The notes beneath the pieces were generated by a model. That model searched no databases, was not told where the DNA came from, and was given only the letters and a program-made list of their open reading frames with translations. A stretch of DNA of 64,000 bases from Caulobacteraceae bacterium (GTDB taxonomy: Bacteria; Pseudomonadota; Alphaproteobacteria; Caulobacterales; Caulobacteraceae). Below, in pieces: positions 45,777-55,209 of the stretch. Position 1 is the stretch's first letter. Each line of letters opens with the position of its first letter. The translations under genes and the position numbers were made by a program. The DNA lies in assembly GCA_030446805.1 (NCBI GenBank), contig JAUJMO010000001.1, positions 1,135,241 through 1,199,240 of the forward strand, read 5' to 3'.

Positions 45777-46637
45777 GTGCCGTCCTTCGCCACCCGGTTC
45801 GCCCCCTCCCCCACGGGCAGGCTCCATCGCGGGCACGCCTTTTCCGCCCTGACCGCCTGGGAGGCGGCCCGGACCGCGGGCGGCCGGTTCGTTCTGCGTA
45901 TCGAGGACATCGACGGCGCCCGCTGCCGCCCCGAACACGAGGCGGCGATCCTGGAGGATCTCGCCTGGCTGGGTCTGAGCTGGGAACGGCCCGTCCGCCG
46001 TCAGTCCGAGCACATGGCCGACTACCACCAGGCGCTGGAGCGGCTCCAGGGCCGTGGGCTGCTGTATCGCGATTTCCGCAGCCGCCGGGAGATCGCCCAG
46101 GCCGCCGCTTCGGCCCCTCACGGCTTGACCGCCGCAGCTTCGACCGGCCTCCATCCTCGCCAAGTCGAGACGGTTCTGCTGGCGGAGGGCCGCCCCTTCG
46201 CCTGGCGCTTGTCGATGGCCGCAGCCCGTTGCGAACTCGGCCCCGCTTTCGACGCGCTCACCTTCACCGAGCAGGGCGCCGGCCCCGCGGGCGAGCGCGG
46301 CCCCGTTCCTGCCCGGCCAGAAGCTGCGGGCGACATCGTGCTCGCACGCAAGGACGTGGGCGTAGCCTACCACTTGGCCGTGGTGGTGGACGACGCGCTC
46401 CAGGCGATCACCCACGTCATTCGCGGCCAGGATCTGTTCGAAGCCTCGGGCGTGCAGCGCCTGCTGCAGGCCCTGCTGCGGCTTCCGGAGCCCGTCTACC
46501 GCCACCACCGCCTGTTGACGGACGCCGAGGGCCGCCGTTTCGCCAAGCGCGACCGCGCCCAAACCCTCCAGGAACTGCGGGCGGCCGGCGTCACGCCGGC
46601 GCAGTTGCGAGCGGAGTTGGGCTTTCCGCCACGGTGA
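45777..46637 (+). CDS. gluQ: Glutamyl-Q tRNA(Asp) synthetase
   Basis: GluRS-like catalytic domain that glutamylates queuosine in tRNA-Asp. 286 residues: HIGH-equivalent FAPSPTGRLHRGHAFSAL, RIEDIDGARCRPEHE, the pocket segment VGVAYHLAVVVDDALQAITHVIRGQDL and a KMSKS-like RRFAKRDRAQ; no anticodon-binding domain. The zinc-binding Cys cluster of the family (YxCxC) is replaced by LLYRDFRSRREI. GTG start. Confidence 0.93.
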   Translation: MPSFATRFAPSPTGRLHRGHAFSALTAWEAARTAGGRFVLRIEDIDGARCRPEHEAAILEDLAWLGLSWERPVRRQSEHMADYHQALERLQGRGLLYRDFRSRREIAQAAASAPHGLTAAASTGLHPRQVETVLLAEGRPFAWRLSMAAARCELGPAFDALTFTEQGAGPAGERGPVPARPEAAGDIVLARKDVGVAYHLAVVVDDALQAITHVIRGQDLFEASGVQRLLQALLRLPEPVYRHHRLLTDAEGRRFAKRDRAQTLQELRAAGVTPAQLRAELGFPPR

Positions 46638-47620
46638 ACACAGGCCACAAGCGCCCGATGCCCGCCGCCCCCGCTCCGTCCGCCCGCGCCTTCGCCGTTC
46701 TGCTGTTCGGGGCTTGCGCCATCGGCTTTGCGCCGATTCTGGTGCGCGTGTCGGACACCGGGCCCGCCGCAGCCGGGTTCTGGCGCTTCCTTTTCGCAGC
46801 CCCCCTGCTCTTGCTCCTGAGCCTCAAGGCCTCGGACGGTCCGGGGCGACCCCGGCCCGTGATGCTGCTGGCCGGGGTGCTGATCGCGACCGATCTGGCC
46901 TTCTGGCACTACGGCATCGTGCTCACCTCGGTGGCTAACGCCACTGTCCTGTCCAACCTTACGCCGGTCGTGGTCACCCTGGCGGTCTGGGTGATGACGC
47001 GCGAGCGGCCGTCTCGCTTGTTCCTGCTGGCGCTGACCCTGGCTCTCGGGGGCGCCGTCACCATGGCCCTCGCTCGGGGCGGGGGCGGCCAGGGCGCCGA
47101 TCCGCCGCTCGGCAACCTGTTCTCGGCCGTGACGGCCTTGTTCTATGGGGGCTACTTCGTCGCGGTCCGCCAGGCGCGTGCGAGCGCCTCGGCCACACGC
47201 GTCATGCTCTGGTCGACCCTGGCGGGCCTGCCCATCTTCCTGATCGCCGCCTTGGCGCTAGGCGAGCCGATCCTGCCCGCGAGCGGCGGGGGTTGGGCCG
47301 CCTGCCTGGGCCTGGGCGTCATGCATGTGGCCGGTCAGGGCTCCATCGCCTGGGCGCTGGGACGCCTGCCTGCGCCCACGGTCGCGGTGGTCGTGCTGGT
47401 GCAGCCTGTGATGGCCGCCGCCCTGAGCTGGGCGCTGTTCCGCGAGCCCGTCACGGCCGTTCAAGCCTTGGGCGGCGCCGTGGCCCTGGCCGGCGTGGTT
47501 CTGGCCCAGCTGGCCGCCGCGCCGAGCCCCCCGCCTAGCCCCCGAACGAAAACGGGCGACGCCCCGTTTGGAGCGCCGCCCGTCGAACTCGAACCTTCTT
47601 CGAAGCCTATTCGGCCTTGA
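46634..47620 (+). CDS. EamA-family (DMT superfamily) exporter
   Basis: A 328-residue inner-membrane protein with ten helices in two EamA repeats ([34 protein letters not shown]; second repeat with [33 protein letters not shown]). It probably exports small metabolites. The GTG at 46634 overlaps the gluQ stop; an ATG 24 bases later is an alternative. The last 30 residues are not membrane-like, run through the cspA terminator and end 14 bases inside cspA on the opposite strand. Confidence 0.9.
   Translation: MNTGHKRPMPAAPAPSARAFAVLLFGACAIGFAPILVRVSDTGPAAAGFWRFLFAAPLLLLLSLKASDGPGRPRPVMLLAGVLIATDLAFWHYGIVLTSVANATVLSNLTPVVVTLAVWVMTRERPSRLFLLALTLALGGAVTMALARGGGGQGADPPLGNLFSAVTALFYGGYFVAVRQARASASATRVMLWSTLAGLPIFLIAALALGEPILPASGGGWAACLGLGVMHVAGQGSIAWALGRLPAPTVAVVVLVQPVMAAALSWALFREPVTAVQALGGAVALAGVVLAQLAAAPSPPPSPRTKTGDAPFGAPPVELEPSSKPIRP
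47550..47569 (-). terminator. Terminator of cspA, inside the 3' end of the EamA gene
   Basis: On the minus strand AAACGGG (47569-47563) pairs with CCCGTTT (47556-47550) around a six-base loop, followed by a short T-rich stretch TTTTCG. It lies 38 bases after the cspA stop. The U tract is weak. Confidence 0.6.
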
Positions 47621-47810
47621 GGTTCACCGCCGCGGTCTTGCCGCGTTCCTTCTGAACCTCGAAGCTGAGCTTCTGGCCTTCGTTCAGGCCGGTCATGCCC
47701 GCCCGCTCGACCGCGCTCACGTGGACAAAGACGTCCGAACCGCCGTCGTCAGGGGCGATGAAGCCGAACCCCTTGGTTCCGTTGAACCATTTCACCGTGC
47801 CGCTAGCCAT
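47607..47810 (-). CDS. Cold-shock domain protein (CspA family)
   Basis: A 67-residue RNA-binding protein with both RNP motifs: KGFGFI and DVFVHVSAV, beginning [14 protein letters not shown]. Acts as an RNA chaperone or antiterminator. ATG at 47810 has AGGAG seven bases upstream. The 168 bases upstream to the next gene form its leader and promoter; I see no clear promoter there. Confidence 0.96.
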   Translation of the reverse strand: MASGTVKWFNGTKGFGFIAPDDGGSDVFVHVSAVERAGMTGLNEGQKLSFEVQKERGKTAAVNLKAE

Positions 47811-47978
47811 GTCGTGTCTCCTGCCGTCGCCTGGGGCGCGGCTCGTGTCTCGCAAACCATGTCAGAGAAGCAGCAAGGCGGGGGCGGGCGCGGAAGCGCG
47901 GCGCCCCTTCAGTGACGGCGACCGTCTTGGGTGTGCAGGGGTCTTGTGCGCTGAACCCATGTCCTGATCAAGGCGCGC

Positions 47979-48728
47979 TCAGCGACACACCCGATAGGGC
48001 CCACGATCCAGGTGGAAGTGGTCCCGATGGGCCGCATTATACTCCGGCCCCAGCACCGCCTCGAAGGTTTCGCACGCCCCGTCCCGCACCGCGCGCAGGA
48101 AGCGCCCTTCGGGACCCTCGTCCGCCCAGTTCGAGGCCACGGTGATTCGCCGCCCGTTGCGCAGCCGGAAGCCGGCCACGTCCAGGGCGTTGGCGGTGGC
48201 GTGCTCGCTGGGTCGCCCGCCTTCTGCGCCGCCGACCCGGCGGCAGGCGTAGGTTCCGTAGTGCTCGACCGCGGCCAGTTCCGAACCCAGGATCTCCCGC
48301 GCGGCCGGCTGCACCACCTGCCGCTCCCAGATCGCAAAGGAGAGCGCCACAGGGCAGGTCAGGACCGGCCCGGCGGGCCTGAGCGGCGTGGTCCCGCCCC
48401 TCAAGGTCAGGACGTTCTCCAGCGCGCAGAACCCACCCTGGCCCTGATCGTCGGGCCGGTCCGGCCGGTCGGCGGTGCGCACCCCCCCGCCGGCCAGCAC
48501 CGTGCGGCAAGCCTCCGGGTCCCCCTCCAGCCGCATGAGTTTGAGGCCGGTGGCGGACCCGAGCGGCTCGTCCACCCTGAGCGGCCTCCACGGCAGGTGC
48601 TGCGGCGCCACCGTGCTGTTCAGCACCAGGAACACCACCCCCGCGGCTGTCGCCCACAAGGCCAGTTGCGCCAGCAAGTCAGCTAGCGGGTTGGAGGTGC
48701 GCGGAGTTTCGGCGGGCTGATCGCTCAC
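47979..48728 (-). CDS. Extensin-family (extensin-like C domain) membrane-anchored protein
   Basis: A 249-residue protein with one N-terminal helix (residues 20-40) and an extracytoplasmic extensin-like C domain. Conserved features: GGFCALENVLTLRGG, ALSFAIWERQVVQPAA, the metal-site patterns SEHATANALDVAGF and AHRDHFHLDRGPY (HxH), and paired Cys. It resembles D-Ala-D-Ala peptidases of the MEPM fold, so a cell-wall role is plausible. GTG start; divergent from the GT87 gene. Confidence 0.9.
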   Translation of the reverse strand: MSDQPAETPRTSNPLADLLAQLALWATAAGVVFLVLNSTVAPQHLPWRPLRVDEPLGSATGLKLMRLEGDPEACRTVLAGGGVRTADRPDRPDDQGQGGFCALENVLTLRGGTTPLRPAGPVLTCPVALSFAIWERQVVQPAAREILGSELAAVEHYGTYACRRVGGAEGGRPSEHATANALDVAGFRLRNGRRITVASNWADEGPEGRFLRAVRDGACETFEAVLGPEYNAAHRDHFHLDRGPYRVCR

Positions 48729-48814
48729 GGGCGGGGGTCTCCGGGCCTTGGACGGGTCTCAAACGGAGTTAACGCGTAACCGCTTGTTACCGCCCCGCTC
48801 CCTAGGCTGGCGCC

Positions 48815-50053
48815 ATGACCGTTCTCGCTTCGGCCCTACCCCCGGCGCCCCGCTTCAGCCCCTGGACGCTGATGTGGATCGCCGCCCTGAGCGCGATAGC
48901 CGGCTACGCCTATTGCGTGTGGATGTTCCTGGACAGCGGAGAGTGGTGGATCAACGCCACGGGCCTCCCCGCCGACCTCGACTTTGTCTGCTTCTGGTCG
49001 GCCGGACGCCTGGTGATCGATGGGGCGCCGCTGGCCGCCTACACGCCCGACAGCCTCGCCCGTTGGAGCGCGGACGCCCGGAGCTACCCCTTCTTCTATC
49101 CTCCGGCCTACCTCCTGCTGGTTGCGCCGCTCGGCATGCTCCCATTTACGGCCGCCGCGGCCGCCTGGGTCGGAGCCACGGGCGCCGCCTACCTCGCAGC
49201 CGTCCGCGCCATCCTGCCCCGCGCGCCGGTGGTCGCCCTGGCCGCCGCCGCCCCCGCAGCCTTTTTCAACGTCTACGTCGGCCAGAACGGGCTGCTCACC
49301 GCCGCCCTGTTCGGCGGCGCCCTGGTGCTGCTGGACCGCCGGCCGATCGCAGCCGGCCTGTTGATCGCCGCCCTGGCCTATAAGCCGCATTTCGGACTGC
49401 TGATCCCCTTCCTCCTGCTTCTCACTGGCCGTTGGCGCGTGTTCGCCTCGGCTGCCGCGGGCCTGCTCGCGCTCAACCTGCTGGCCGCGGCGGCCTTTGG
49501 ACCGCAGGTCTTCGCGGCCTTCCTGGACGGCATGACGGCGGCGCAAAACCAGCTGCTCGAAACCGGCGCCCTGCCCTGGTGGAAGGTGCAGAGCCTTTAC
49601 GGGGCGGCGCGCTGGCTCGACATTCCCGCGCCGCTCGCCTGGACCCTGCACGCCGCCTTGGCCCTGCCGCTGGCGGGCGGCCTGCTCCTGCTCTGGCGCA
49701 GCCGCGCACCCTACGCGCTCCAGGCCGCGGCCCTGCCCACCGCCGCCCTGCTGGTCTCGCCCTACAGCGCGGTCTACGACTACGCCGTGCTGATGATCCC
49801 GGCGGCCTTTCTCATCGGCGACGGCCTGCGCAGCCCCCTGCTTCCCTTGGAGATCGCCGCCCTCGCCGCCGCCCTCCTTCTTCCGCTGTTCTTCATCATC
49901 CACAGCACGCCCTTGGGAGTTCCCGCGGGGCTGGCCCTGGTGGCGGTGATCGGTCACCGCTGGCGGGTCTGGTCCCGCGAGGCTTCTGCCGGGGCGCCCG
50001 GCGCGCTATCTCCGGCGGCATGGCAGACGACGCCGGCCCCCGTCCCGACCTGA
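48815..50053 (+). CDS. Family 87 (DUF2029) glycosyltransferase
   Basis: A 412-residue polytopic protein with about ten helices. The loop FVCFWSAGRLVIDGAPLAAY and PFFYPPAYLLLVAPLG is the GT87 signature, followed by NVYVGQNGLLTAALFGGAL and ALAYKPHFGLLIPF. GT87 enzymes such as mycobacterial PimE use polyprenyl-phospho-sugars. Substrate unknown. It overlaps the next gene by 34 bases. Confidence 0.88.
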   Translation: MTVLASALPPAPRFSPWTLMWIAALSAIAGYAYCVWMFLDSGEWWINATGLPADLDFVCFWSAGRLVIDGAPLAAYTPDSLARWSADARSYPFFYPPAYLLLVAPLGMLPFTAAAAAWVGATGAAYLAAVRAILPRAPVVALAAAAPAAFFNVYVGQNGLLTAALFGGALVLLDRRPIAAGLLIAALAYKPHFGLLIPFLLLLTGRWRVFASAAAGLLALNLLAAAAFGPQVFAAFLDGMTAAQNQLLETGALPWWKVQSLYGAARWLDIPAPLAWTLHAALALPLAGGLLLLWRSRAPYALQAAALPTAALLVSPYSAVYDYAVLMIPAAFLIGDGLRSPLLPLEIAALAAALLLPLFFIIHSTPLGVPAGLALVAVIGHRWRVWSREASAGAPGALSPAAWQTTPAPVPT

Positions 50054-51117
50054 AAGCGGCTCCCTTCGGCCAGGGTTTCCTGACCGACTGCTGGTGGTTC
50101 GCCGCGCTTGCCTCCGAGCTCAAGCCCGGCAAGCTGCAACGCTACGAACTTCTGGGCGAGCCCGTCCTCCTCGGCCGCACGCGACAGGGCCAGGTCTACG
50201 CCCTTCGCGACATCTGCCCGCACCGCGCCGCGCCCCTCTCGGCGGGCCGTCTGGTCGAGGAGGGCGGCGAGCCCCGGGTGGAGTGCCCCTACCATGGCTG
50301 GCGCTTTGGCCTGGACGGCGCCTGCCGCGTGATCCCCTCCCTGCTGGACGACCAGGACCTCGATCCCGCCCGCATCCGGGTGCGCAGTTACCCTGTCCGC
50401 GAGAGCCAGGGCCTGGTCTGGATCTGGACCGCGTCCGACCCTCGCGCGCCCGCCGAACCCGACCACGAGCCCCCCGCCTTCGAAGGCGTGGTCGGCGGCG
50501 CCCCCAAGATCGTCGAACGCATGGACTTCGACAGCCACATCGACCACGCGGTCGTGGGCCTCATGGACCCCACCCACGGCCCCTACGTCCACCAGCAGTG
50601 GTGGTGGCGCTCCGCCGCGAGCCAGCACGAAAAGAGCAAGGCCTTCGCGCCGCGTCCCTTCGGCTTCGCCATGACGCGGCACGCGCCCTCCAGGAACAGC
50701 CGCGCCTACCGCCTGCTGGGGGGCGCGCCTGAGACCGAGATCACCTTCCGCCTCCCCGGGCTGCGTTGGGAGCACGTCCGCTACGGGCCCCGCACGGTGA
50801 TGACCCTGACCTGCCTCACGCCCCTGGACGCGCGCCGCACGCGCATCACCCAGATCTTCTGGTCCGACCTCTGGGCTTTCAACCTGCTCAAGCCGGTCGT
50901 GCGCCGCGGCGCCAAGACCTTCCTCAAGCAGGACGGCGACATGGTGAACCTGCAGAACGAGGGCCTGCGTTACGACCCGACCCTGATCTGGATCGACGAC
51001 GCCGACCGCCAGGCCAAGTGGTACCAGCAGCTGAAGCGCGAATGGGCCGCGAGCCGGCGCGAAGCCCGCCCCTTCAACAACCCGGTCCCGGAGACGGTGC
51101 TGCGCTGGCGAAGCTGA
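50020..51117 (+). CDS. Rieske-type ring-hydroxylating oxygenase
   Basis: A 365-residue aromatic-ring-hydroxylating oxygenase alpha-subunit type protein. The Rieske [2Fe-2S] ligands are in [11 protein letters not shown] and ECPYHGWRF; the mononuclear iron site is in [22 protein letters not shown]. Reductase and ferredoxin partners are not adjacent, so it likely draws electrons from elsewhere; substrate unknown. ATG at 50020 lies within the end of the GT87 gene. Confidence 0.9.
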   Translation: MADDAGPRPDLKAAPFGQGFLTDCWWFAALASELKPGKLQRYELLGEPVLLGRTRQGQVYALRDICPHRAAPLSAGRLVEEGGEPRVECPYHGWRFGLDGACRVIPSLLDDQDLDPARIRVRSYPVRESQGLVWIWTASDPRAPAEPDHEPPAFEGVVGGAPKIVERMDFDSHIDHAVVGLMDPTHGPYVHQQWWWRSAASQHEKSKAFAPRPFGFAMTRHAPSRNSRAYRLLGGAPETEITFRLPGLRWEHVRYGPRTVMTLTCLTPLDARRTRITQIFWSDLWAFNLLKPVVRRGAKTFLKQDGDMVNLQNEGLRYDPTLIWIDDADRQAKWYQQLKREWAASRREARPFNNPVPETVLRWRS

Positions 51118-51173
51118 ATCGGCCGCTTCGCCCGGTCATGCTAGGCTGCCGCGCCCGGTGCCCGACTCAGTCC

Positions 51174-52979
51174 ATGCCCATCCGCCGCCTGCCCCCCGAG
51201 ACCGTGAACCGCATCGCCGCCGGCGAGGTCGTCGAGCGTCCCGCGTCCGCCGTGAAGGAGCTTGTCGAGAACGCCCTGGACGCCGGCGCCCGCCGGATCG
51301 AAGTCACAGTCGAGAACGGAGGCCTGACCCGGATCCTGGTGGCCGACGACGGGCACGGACTGTCCCGCGACGAACTCCCCCTGGCGGTGGAGCGGCACGC
51401 CACCTCCAAGCTCCAGCCGGACCCGGACGGAGGTTGGGACCTGCTCAACATCACGACGCGTGGCTTCCGCGGCGAAGCCCTACCCTCCATCGGCTCCGTT
51501 TCGCGCTTGGCCATCGCCTCGCGCGCACGCGGCCAGGCCGAGGCCTGGGCCGTGCGCGTCGAGGCCGGCGATCTTCACGGCCCCGCGCCCGCGGGCTTCC
51601 CGCAAGCGCACGGGGCGCGGATCGAGGTCCGTGACCTCTTCTACGCCACGCCGGCGCGGCTGAAGTTCATGAAGTCCGCGCGCGCGGAGGCGCTGGCCAT
51701 CTCCGACGAGGTGCGCCGGCAGGCCATGGCCCGCCCCGACGCCGGCTTCACCCTGGAGATCGACGGCCGCCGCACCTTCCGCCTCCCGGCCGAGGCCGGC
51801 GAAGGCGGCCGCCTGTCTCGCCTGGCCGCCGTGCTCGGCCGCGAGTTCGAGGACAACGCGCTCTGCATCGACCAAGAGCGCGACGGGGTTCGCCTGCACG
51901 GCTTTGCGGGCCTGCCGACCTACAATCGGGGCCAGGCCGGCCATCAGCATCTGTTCGTCAACGGCCGGCCCGTGCGCGACCGCGTGCTTCAGGGCGCGCT
52001 TCGCGCGGCCTACGCCGACGTGCTGGCCCGCGACCGCCACCCGGTTGCGGCCCTCTACCTAGAGCTCGACCCGGTCCTGGTCGACGTCAACGTCCACCCG
52101 GCCAAGACGGAGGTCCGCTTTCGCGATCCGGCCCTGGTGCGGGGATTGATCGTGGGCGCCCTCCGCCATGCCCTGGCCGCCGCCGGTCACCGCGCCTCCA
52201 GCACGGTGGCGGGCGCCACCCTGGGCAGCTTTCGGGCCGAGCCCGCCCCGCCCCCGGCCTGGGCCCAGCCCTGGACCTCGGCCCTGGCCCACGCGCTTCC
52301 GGGCCTGTCAGAGCCGACCGCCCGCTACGAGCCGGTTTCCGCGCGCGAACCGCTCCCGTCCCACCCAGCGCCCTCGGCCGAGGTCATCGACCCGCTCGAC
52401 TTCCCCCTGGGGGCGGCCCGCGCCCAGGTGCATGAGACCTACATCGTGGCCCAGACCCGCGACGGCGTGGTGATCGTGGACCAGCACGCCGCCCACGAAC
52501 GCCTGGTCATGGAACGGATGAAGGCCCAGCTGGCCGGGGGCGCGGTGGCCCGCCAGGCCCTGCTCATCCCCGCCGTGGTCGAGTTGGACCCGGCCGAGTC
52601 GGAGCGCCTGTCCGCCGCAGCCCCGGACCTCCTGGAGCTGGGCCTGGTGGTCGAACCGTTCGGCCCGGGCGCGGTCCTGGTTCGCGAAATCCCCGCGGCG
52701 CTGGGCGACCCCGATCCCGCCGCCCTCGTCCGCGACGTGGCCGATGACCTGGCGGAGCACGGCGGGGCGTTGTCCCTGCGCGACCGCCTGGCCCATGTGG
52801 TGGCCACCATGGCTTGCCACGGCTCCGTCCGCGCCGGCCGCCGGCTGAACGCCCCGGAGATGAACGCCCTGCTCCGCGAGATGGAGCGCACGCCCCTCTC
52901 CGGCCAATGCAACCACGGCCGCCCCACCTATGTGGAGCTCAAGCTCCAGGACATCGAAAAGCTGTTCGGGAGGCGTTGA
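51174..52979 (+). CDS. mutL: DNA mismatch repair protein MutL
   Basis: GHKL ATPase that couples mismatch recognition to strand removal. 601 residues: [58 protein letters not shown] and [11 protein letters not shown] in the N-terminal domain, a Pro/Ala linker, and a C-terminal domain with [12 protein letters not shown], which fits the DQHA-x2-E-x4-E nicking motif, plus [12 protein letters not shown]. It is therefore probably an endonuclease-type MutL, as in MutH-less bacteria. Confidence 0.96.
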   Translation: MPIRRLPPETVNRIAAGEVVERPASAVKELVENALDAGARRIEVTVENGGLTRILVADDGHGLSRDELPLAVERHATSKLQPDPDGGWDLLNITTRGFRGEALPSIGSVSRLAIASRARGQAEAWAVRVEAGDLHGPAPAGFPQAHGARIEVRDLFYATPARLKFMKSARAEALAISDEVRRQAMARPDAGFTLEIDGRRTFRLPAEAGEGGRLSRLAAVLGREFEDNALCIDQERDGVRLHGFAGLPTYNRGQAGHQHLFVNGRPVRDRVLQGALRAAYADVLARDRHPVAALYLELDPVLVDVNVHPAKTEVRFRDPALVRGLIVGALRHALAAAGHRASSTVAGATLGSFRAEPAPPPAWAQPWTSALAHALPGLSEPTARYEPVSAREPLPSHPAPSAEVIDPLDFPLGAARAQVHETYIVAQTRDGVVIVDQHAAHERLVMERMKAQLAGGAVARQALLIPAVVELDPAESERLSAAAPDLLELGLVVEPFGPGAVLVREIPAALGDPDPAALVRDVADDLAEHGGALSLRDRLAHVVATMACHGSVRAGRRLNAPEMNALLREMERTPLSGQCNHGRPTYVELKLQDIEKLFGRR

Positions 52980-52983
52980 GCGC

Positions 52984-53364
52984 ATGAAGGTCAAGGGCCT
53001 GTCCTGGGTGGGCGTGGGTTCGGACGACTTCCCCCGGACCCTGGCCTTTTTCACCGAAGTTCTCGGACTGGAACCGGCCGTAGTCGACGAACGCGGCGTG
53101 GCGCTGCTTCACGCCGGAGAGGGCCAGGTGGTCGAGATCTTCGGTCCGGGCACGAGCGGCCGCGCCCAAACCTCCGCACCCGTTGTCGCCTTTGAGGTGA
53201 ACGACGTTCGCTCCGCCCGGGCGGAGCTCGCCCGATACGGGGTGGAGATCATCGGAGACATCGGCGCCTGGAACGGGTTCGAGTGGCTCTATTTCCGCAG
53301 CCCGGATGGGCACGTCTTCTGTGTCAAGACGACCCCGCCCCCCGGCTGGGAGAAGACAGCCTAG
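52984..53364 (+). CDS. VOC-family (glyoxalase/dioxygenase-like) protein
   Basis: A 126-residue protein with two beta-alpha-beta-beta-beta units: GVGSDDFPRTLAFFTEVLGLE and FEVNDVRSARAELARYGVEIIGD, ending LYFRSPDGHVFCVKTTP. Metal-ligand positions are not all clear, so function cannot be named. Four bases after mutL, presumably co-transcribed. Its stop lies in CTAGAGCGG, the same string found at the IS630 end. Confidence 0.88.
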   Translation: MKVKGLSWVGVGSDDFPRTLAFFTEVLGLEPAVVDERGVALLHAGEGQVVEIFGPGTSGRAQTSAPVVAFEVNDVRSARAELARYGVEIIGDIGAWNGFEWLYFRSPDGHVFCVKTTPPPGWEKTA

Positions 53365-53419
53365 AGCGGCAGCAGGCTGCCCGCGAGGGGCGCGCACCCG
53401 GGCTTCCAATCCCCCACTC

Positions 53420-53551
53420 CCGCTCTCCCCGGCGAAAGCCGGGGCCCACGGCGCCGCCGCGCCTTAGCCGGAAATGATCGCGGGTTCCGCCCGACGATCG
53501 GATACTCGGGCCCGTCGCGGCCTGGACCCCGGCTTTCGCCGGGGAGAGCGG
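53420..53551. repeat. Two-armed palindromic intergenic repeat
   Basis: A 25-base arm at 53420-53444 is repeated in perfect inversion at 53527-53551. Each arm contains its own hairpin (CCCCGGCGAAAGCCGGGG). The central 82 bases are non-coding. The 232-base gap 53365-53596 between the VOC gene and rsmD holds nothing else. The same family, degenerate, occurs at about 2404-2512. It resembles BIME/REP-type elements of other proteobacteria and could also act as a bidirectional transcription barrier. Confidence 0.85.
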
Positions 53552-53596
53552 AAAGGAGGGCCGCGGAGAGCGGAGGCAGGAGCATGATGACCGGCT

Positions 53597-54184
53597 CTAG
53601 GCCGACCCTTCCAGCCGAAGAAAGAGAACCCGCGCCGCGCCGTAGCGCCGCTGGTCCAGCAGGGCCCAGCCCGGAACCTCCACCGCCGGCTCCTCGGCCC
53701 CGCGCTCCCAGACGGCCAGGGCGCCCGGCTCCACCCAGCCGCCCTCCTCCAGGCTCTCCAGCGCCCGCTCACCCAGCCCCTTGCCGTAGGGCGGGTCCAG
53801 GAAGACCAGGTCGTAGGCCGGTCCGGCGCCCGCCGGACGCGTGCCCATGTCCGTGGCGTTGCGCCGGTCCATCCGCGTCTGCCCCGACAAGCCCAGCGCC
53901 GCCGCGTTGGCGTCGATGGCTCCCCTCGCGCGCCCGTCCGACTCCACGAACAGGCAGACCTCTGCGCCGCGCGACAGCGCCTCGAACCCGAGCGCGCCCG
54001 ACCCTGCGAACAGGTCCATCACCCGCCGGCCCTCCCAGCGCGGCGGCTCGGTCAAAGGCGACCACCCTGCATGCTCCAGCACATTGAACAGCGCCTGCCG
54101 CGCCCGGTCGGCGGTGGGTCGGGTGCCCTGCCCCTCGGGCGCCCGCAGCCCACGTCCGCGGAAACGTCCGCCGACGATCCTCAT
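53597..54184 (-). CDS. rsmD: 16S rRNA (guanine(966)-N(2))-methyltransferase
   Basis: Methylates G966 of 16S rRNA. 195 residues: MRIVGGRFRGRGLRAP, RPTADRARQALFNVLEH, SAM motif VMDLFAGSGALGFEALSRGA and the catalytic DPPY in DLVFLDPPYGKG. The ATG at 54184 starts exactly at the family N-terminus. It usually follows rluB directly; here a CPBP protease gene on the other strand separates them. Confidence 0.94.
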   Translation of the reverse strand: MRIVGGRFRGRGLRAPEGQGTRPTADRARQALFNVLEHAGWSPLTEPPRWEGRRVMDLFAGSGALGFEALSRGAEVCLFVESDGRARGAIDANAAALGLSGQTRMDRRNATDMGTRPAGAGPAYDLVFLDPPYGKGLGERALESLEEGGWVEPGALAVWERGAEEPAVEVPGWALLDQRRYGAARVLFLRLEGSA

Positions 54185-54276
54185 CGCCTCCACCCCATGA
54201 GGTCTCTCACCACATCCGCCCGCCCGCGGCCACCGCCGTCTCGCGCCTGGAGGAGCGCTGTGCCAGAAGCCAGCCC

Positions 54277-55209
54277 ATGACCTCGGCCTTTCTGTTCCAC
54301 GTGGGCCGACGCGAACGCAGCCCGCTGCGCTGGCTGGGGTGGCTGGCGCTGGCTGCGGCGTTCAGCCTGTTCGCGTCTTTCCTCGTCGCCTCCGTCTTCC
54401 AAGTAATCGATCCGGCCTGGATCGCGCTCGCGTCCACGAGCGCGCCCCTGCCCGAGGGACCCGGCCGGCTGCTGGCGGAAACCCGTTTCACCCTGCTCTT
54501 GGCCAGCCTGCTGCTCGCGGTGGCGCTGGCCGTGCTCTACGCCGCGCGGCTGGCCTTTCGCCGCCCGGCCTGGACCTTCATCGCGCCCACCCGCCCCTTC
54601 CGCCTGCGGGTCCTGCTGCTGGGCTTCGTCCTATTCGGGGGCCTCGCCACCCTCGCCGTGCTGCTGGAGGCGGGGTTCACCGGCGAGCCCCTGAGCCCGC
54701 CCGTCCTGGACGCCCGCTACCCGCTCGATCACCGCCTGCTCTACGCGGGGGGCGCGGTGATCTTCCTGCTGATGGCGGCGCTGGCCGAGGAGATCGTCTG
54801 CCGCGGCGTTCTGCTTCAGCTCACGGCCGGCTTCACCCGCCGCCTGCCCGTGCTGCTGCTGGTGAACGGAGTCGTCTTCTCCGCCCTGCACTTCGACCCC
54901 GCGCCCGACGCCTTTGTGGCCCGCACGGCCAGCGGGGCCGTCTGGGCCTGGACCGCCCTGCGCCTGGCCGGCATCGATTTCGCGGTGGGCGCTCACCTCG
55001 CCAACAACCTCGTCCTGTCGCTTTTGGTGCAGCCCATCAGCGAGGGCGTCCAGACGGGCCGCGAGATGCCTCCGGGCGTCCTGGCGCTCGACCTGGGGCT
55101 CAGCCTGGCTCTGGTCGCGGCGGTCCTGGCCGCCCTTCGCTCGCCCGTCGTGCGGTCCTGGACGGAGACGCACGCGGGCGCGCCCGCCCTCGCGCAAACC
55201 TTCGACTAG
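54277..55209 (+). CDS. CPBP-family intramembrane glutamic protease
   Basis: A 310-residue membrane protein with seven to eight helices. CPBP motifs are present: motif 1 ALAEEIVCRGVLLQ (EExxxR), motif 2 VFSALHF, and motif 3 GAHLANNLVLS. Members process membrane peptides or modify signals; the target here is unknown. It lies between rluB and rsmD on the opposite strand and overlaps the rluB stop by four bases. Confidence 0.88.
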   Translation: MTSAFLFHVGRRERSPLRWLGWLALAAAFSLFASFLVASVFQVIDPAWIALASTSAPLPEGPGRLLAETRFTLLLASLLLAVALAVLYAARLAFRRPAWTFIAPTRPFRLRVLLLGFVLFGGLATLAVLLEAGFTGEPLSPPVLDARYPLDHRLLYAGGAVIFLLMAALAEEIVCRGVLLQLTAGFTRRLPVLLLVNGVVFSALHFDPAPDAFVARTASGAVWAWTALRLAGIDFAVGAHLANNLVLSLLVQPISEGVQTGREMPPGVLALDLGLSLALVAAVLAALRSPVVRSWTETHAGAPALAQTFD

